Shown here in pieces: positions 61,141 to 64,000 of a stretch of 64,000 nt of DNA. Source of the stretch: Pycnopodia helianthoides. Taxonomy: Eukaryota > Echinodermata > Asteroidea > Forcipulatida > Asteriidae. Position numbers and translations under genes: made by a program. Under the pieces are notes generated by a model. The model saw nothing but the letters and a program-made list of their open reading frames with translations, was not told where the DNA came from and did not search any database. Each line of letters opens with the position of its first letter. Within the stretch, counting starts at the first letter, position 1. The DNA lies in the NCBI GenBank assembly GCA_032158295.1, contig CM063243.1, positions 12,678,931-12,742,930 on the forward strand, read 5' to 3'.

Positions 61141-62648
61141 CACTGGTTCAGGGTTCCCCTTGGACTGATAAACTACATGTACAGTAAAGCAAGAAAACCT
61201 TATTGTGTTGTAAAAGTCTTTTAATTGGTTTTCCTCATTCAAATTATTCTAACAAAACTGGGTTGGGAAGACAAGCTAGTCTGGTACCTATCAGGTACAT
61301 TTAAAATCAATAAACATGATTGGTTATAAACATTGTCATTGACACCATGAACTGACACATCGTGTATGAAACCACCTTCCCCCCCCCCCCAGTTTTTTAA
61401 ATATGTTTATACAATATTCGTCAAGACCAACATGTTATAAAGTGGCAATGCTTCAAGAGCTTTTATATTTTAGGTCTGATAATTATGCATTGCACCCTTT
61501 GCACGAAAGTAGAGTATTCTCGTTTTTATGAACTTATACACAGGTAGGTTCCATTTACCATTGTAATGCACGGCGTGCACTCTTTAAATGTTTAAAGAAC
61601 TGACAAGAACCTTGTGTGTGGCCCGCACATGCTGACCTACCTTTTCATGAAGTGACACACACTTGTCAGAACACATTGGAATGTGTCACTTTGTGAAAAC
61701 GGAAATTATCTTTTTTGGGGGGTGGGGGTGGGGGGGGGGTGGGTTTCACGAACCTTTCTTACTTTATTGCCTTTTTCAAGCAAAGCATCAGGTGTCCACT
61801 ATAAGAAACTAGTTGAAAACACTGAAATTTTGATGGTTAGTGTTGTTTTAAAAAGCGTTTAACTTCAGACGCCGTTTTCTTTGATTGCTAAATCATTGAT
61901 GGTCTATGGGTACCGGATATGGCAAGTGATTATGGTCTTAAGTGTCCTTTTATGGCATTCTTGATTTCCTTACTAGATTTGCTTTATTACAAGAACCAAT
62001 ATACTTTGCATATTTGTTTTCCACATCCACTTTAAGCATCCCCCACCAATTGAAACAATTTGATTAGCAATGATGGATTTTGTAATAATTTGAGCGCCAT
62101 AAATTATCCTTGTAAGCTAATTCCCTCTTTATGATTTTGTACGATCATGGTCAAAGTGACTATTATTACCTCCCCTCGATCCAAACTGATTCAATTAGAT
62201 AAATTAGCTTGCATCCATAATGGACACCAATTGGTGTCCAAGGCTTGTTTAGTTCCTCCACCCTTCCATATCATGTTTTACGGTAATTACTTTTATAGCG
62301 TAAGCCAAGGGTGTCAAACAAATTTACTCTATGGGATGGGGGTGGGATCATCTTGCCAGTAGCCAGATTGACCGATCGTTAAAAACCATTTCAGCCATGA
62401 AAATGTTATTTATGTGTTGCCAGCCAATCTCTCAAAGTACATCCAATCACTTTCACAAGACAAGCAGTCATTCGCTCTGTCTTTTTTAAGCAGAAATGTC
62501 TACTCTCCCCAGTGGGGAGTTTAGAGGCGGGGCGCAGCGGACGGTATCCCATGGACGTTTTTGAAAGCATTATTTACACGCCCTCCACAACCATGTCTGT
62601 GAACATTTTTGTCTGTGAACATTTTGCGCGTATACACGTCACCCGGTG
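61141..62648. other. Noncoding region
   Basis: No supported gene. It contains a C12 run near 61379 and the G-rich tract at 61717-61743. A short duplicate of CTGTGAACATTTT occurs at about 62598-62626. Confidence 0.4.
61717..61743 (+). other. G-quadruplex-forming tract
   Basis: Four G runs of 6, 5, 10 and 3 bases are separated by single T residues, matching the G3+N1-7 pattern four times. Formation in vivo is not shown. Confidence 0.6.
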
Positions 62649-62981
62649 TTAAAGGCCCTGTACACTATTGGTAAGATCAAAAAACACAATGTTCACAGAT
62701 TCACACATAACTTACATGATTTAAAGTAAGTAATGGTAGAAAGGGTTCCTTAAAATATTTCTGCCTAAAATGCTATCGTTTCTGAGAAACGAGTAAAACA
62801 ATAGTAATTATCGCGCGCGATAATTTGAAAAAACAGAAAACACATAAGATCTATTTTCTCGTGACCTCGATGACCAATTGAGCTCAAACTTTCACAGGTT
62901 TGTTTGTTTATGCATATGTTTAATCACACAAAATGTGGACACTGATTTTGAGCTGTTACCAAAAGTGTACAATACCTTTAA
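62649..62981. mobile_element. TTAA-ended miniature element, copy E
   Basis: Begins TTAAAGGCCCTGTACACTAT and ends TTACCAAAAGTGTACAATAC followed by CTTTAA. It shares TTTCTGAGAAACGAGTAAAA and GATGACCAATTGAGCTCAAA with other copies. A perfect 20-base palindrome (62806-62825, AATTATCGCG and its complement) sits exactly at the midpoint. Confidence 0.75.
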
Positions 62982-63078
62982 GTGGCTAAAATGTTCTGAT
63001 AGAAATTCCGATTGTTGTAATGGAAGTGCTCTTTGCTCAAGAAAAAAATGGCTTTGCCCAGACAAGAATCGAACTCCA

Positions 63079-63230
63079 GAGCCCAATTTCCAGAAGCACC
63101 GTTAAGGTTTATCTTTAGTTGAGTGAGCCCAAAAAAGGTTATCTTAATTGCTGATCAGAAAATGCTGTCACAAATACAAACCACTGTGGTGATGCTGACA
63201 ACTCAACTCAAGACTTAATCTTTTCTCACC
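63079..63230 (+). repeat. Dispersed palindromic repeat, second copy
   Basis: Begins GCCCAATTTCCAGAAGCACC and shares TTATCTTAATTGCTGATC, GTCACAAATACAAACCAC and GCTGACAACTCA with the copy at 14204. Just upstream (63055-63075) the complement of CAGACAAGAATCGAACTC is B-box-like, possibly a SINE remnant. Confidence 0.45.
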
Positions 63231-63627
63231 CGTGTGTGATATCAAGCCCTGACCTGCTGTGGGTTTTGAGATGTACACAGAAATCAACTCACACTGAACT
63301 GTCTATAACCCTTGGGTCAGGAAGAGTTCAGAGAAACCGCATGCTGGCAGTGTTCCTTGTCCACAGATTTTAATAGCCTCGTTGGGTTCGTGGTTTAATG
63401 AATGACGGACTGTTATAAGATGATAGGCAGTGAAATCAACCAAAGATCTACATACTGACTGGTCTGAACATTATTTGTATGGAATTAGTGTCATTTTCAT
63501 TTAGTACAAAACATGACTCTGTAAAGAGAAAGAGAGAAAGCATTGTACTTAAGCATTTGATAATTAATTAATTTCAATTGTTTTTCTCCACAATCCTGTC
63601 TTATGAATTAGCAGAATTTTGACACCA

Positions 63628-63823
63628 GGGTCCAATTTCCAGGAGCTGCTTCAGCAAAAAAAAAGATATTCCTTAACAAATTTCTGCTGAGAGAAAATTA
63701 AGCAGAGAAACCTGTCACAAATAGTACGCATGATATGGTAGTTTGGTCGGTAACCTTTTTTTTTCTTTTCGGTAAGCCAAATTGTTTACCAAATGGTGCT
63801 AAGCTACTATTTAAATCTGGCCC
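63628..63823. repeat. GGGCCC-family element
   Basis: GGGTCCAATTTCCAGGAGCT and CTACTATTTAAATCTGGCCC mark the ends. GGTCGGTAACC and TTTCTGCTGAG are shared with copies at 24039 and 49466. A T10-CTTTTC tract interrupts the right half. Confidence 0.55.
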
Positions 63824-64000
63824 TTGTAAGAGAAATAACAAAGTTCCGTAGTTACCAACATTTATCAGTAATTTTTTCCCCAGAAGTATTTCCCCAGAAG
63901 TATTTCCCATTATAGGCCTACATGTTTGTTCACAAACTAGCTTTGTATCCATTTTGTTTGCACTTGATGATGCCAAGGCCTCAGACAGGCCATAAATCGT

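Overview
This is eukaryotic, AT-rich, gene-poor DNA. It has short exons with GT..AG introns, an A-at-minus-3/ATGGCG translation start, decayed LINEs, tRNA-derived SINEs and many short terminal-inverted-repeat elements. No bacterial operon, CRISPR array or intact tRNA or rRNA gene was seen. The dispersed families (TTAA-ended elements beginning AAAGGCACTGGACACT, elements beginning GGGCCCAATTTCAT, elements bounded by CAGGCC/GGCCTG, and SINE tails with GGGTACCTG) look like those I associate with echinoderm genomes, probably a sea star. That assignment is recall, not a database result.

Layout. 1-4406 is noncoding, with a promoter-like ETS/YY1 motif near 2726. 4407-11966 holds the one gene I can support well: four exons on the + strand whose reading phases match at every junction. 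They encode the N-terminus and N-lobe of a CMGC-type (DYRK/HIPK-like) protein kinase. The exons for the catalytic C-lobe (HRD, DFG) were not found downstream. 11967-33300 is intron or intergenic DNA with dispersed repeats, a 158-bp tandem duplication and a 30-bp minisatellite.

At 33316-34110 there is a possible head-to-head pair: a protein-like ORF on the - strand and a short ATGGCG exon candidate on the + strand. 34100-64000 is mostly unique noncoding DNA interrupted by mobile-element debris: TTAA-ended elements, a Mutator-like miniature element with an exact 9-bp target duplication, a 15-bp satellite, a palindromic tRNA-like SINE pair and two LINE 3' ends. It also holds one unassigned exon-like ORF at 53193-53453 on the - strand.

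Most interesting structure. Six copies of the TTAA-ended family share similar flanks, but each carries a palindrome of different sequence. In five copies it lies at or within about 12 bases of the midpoint. Next are the 9-bp-TSD element carrying TCTCGCGAGA inside a 58-bp inverted repeat, a nested insertion dated by its TGACTG duplication, and the two unassigned exon-like ORFs. Most other long open frames lie in repeats or low-complexity DNA.
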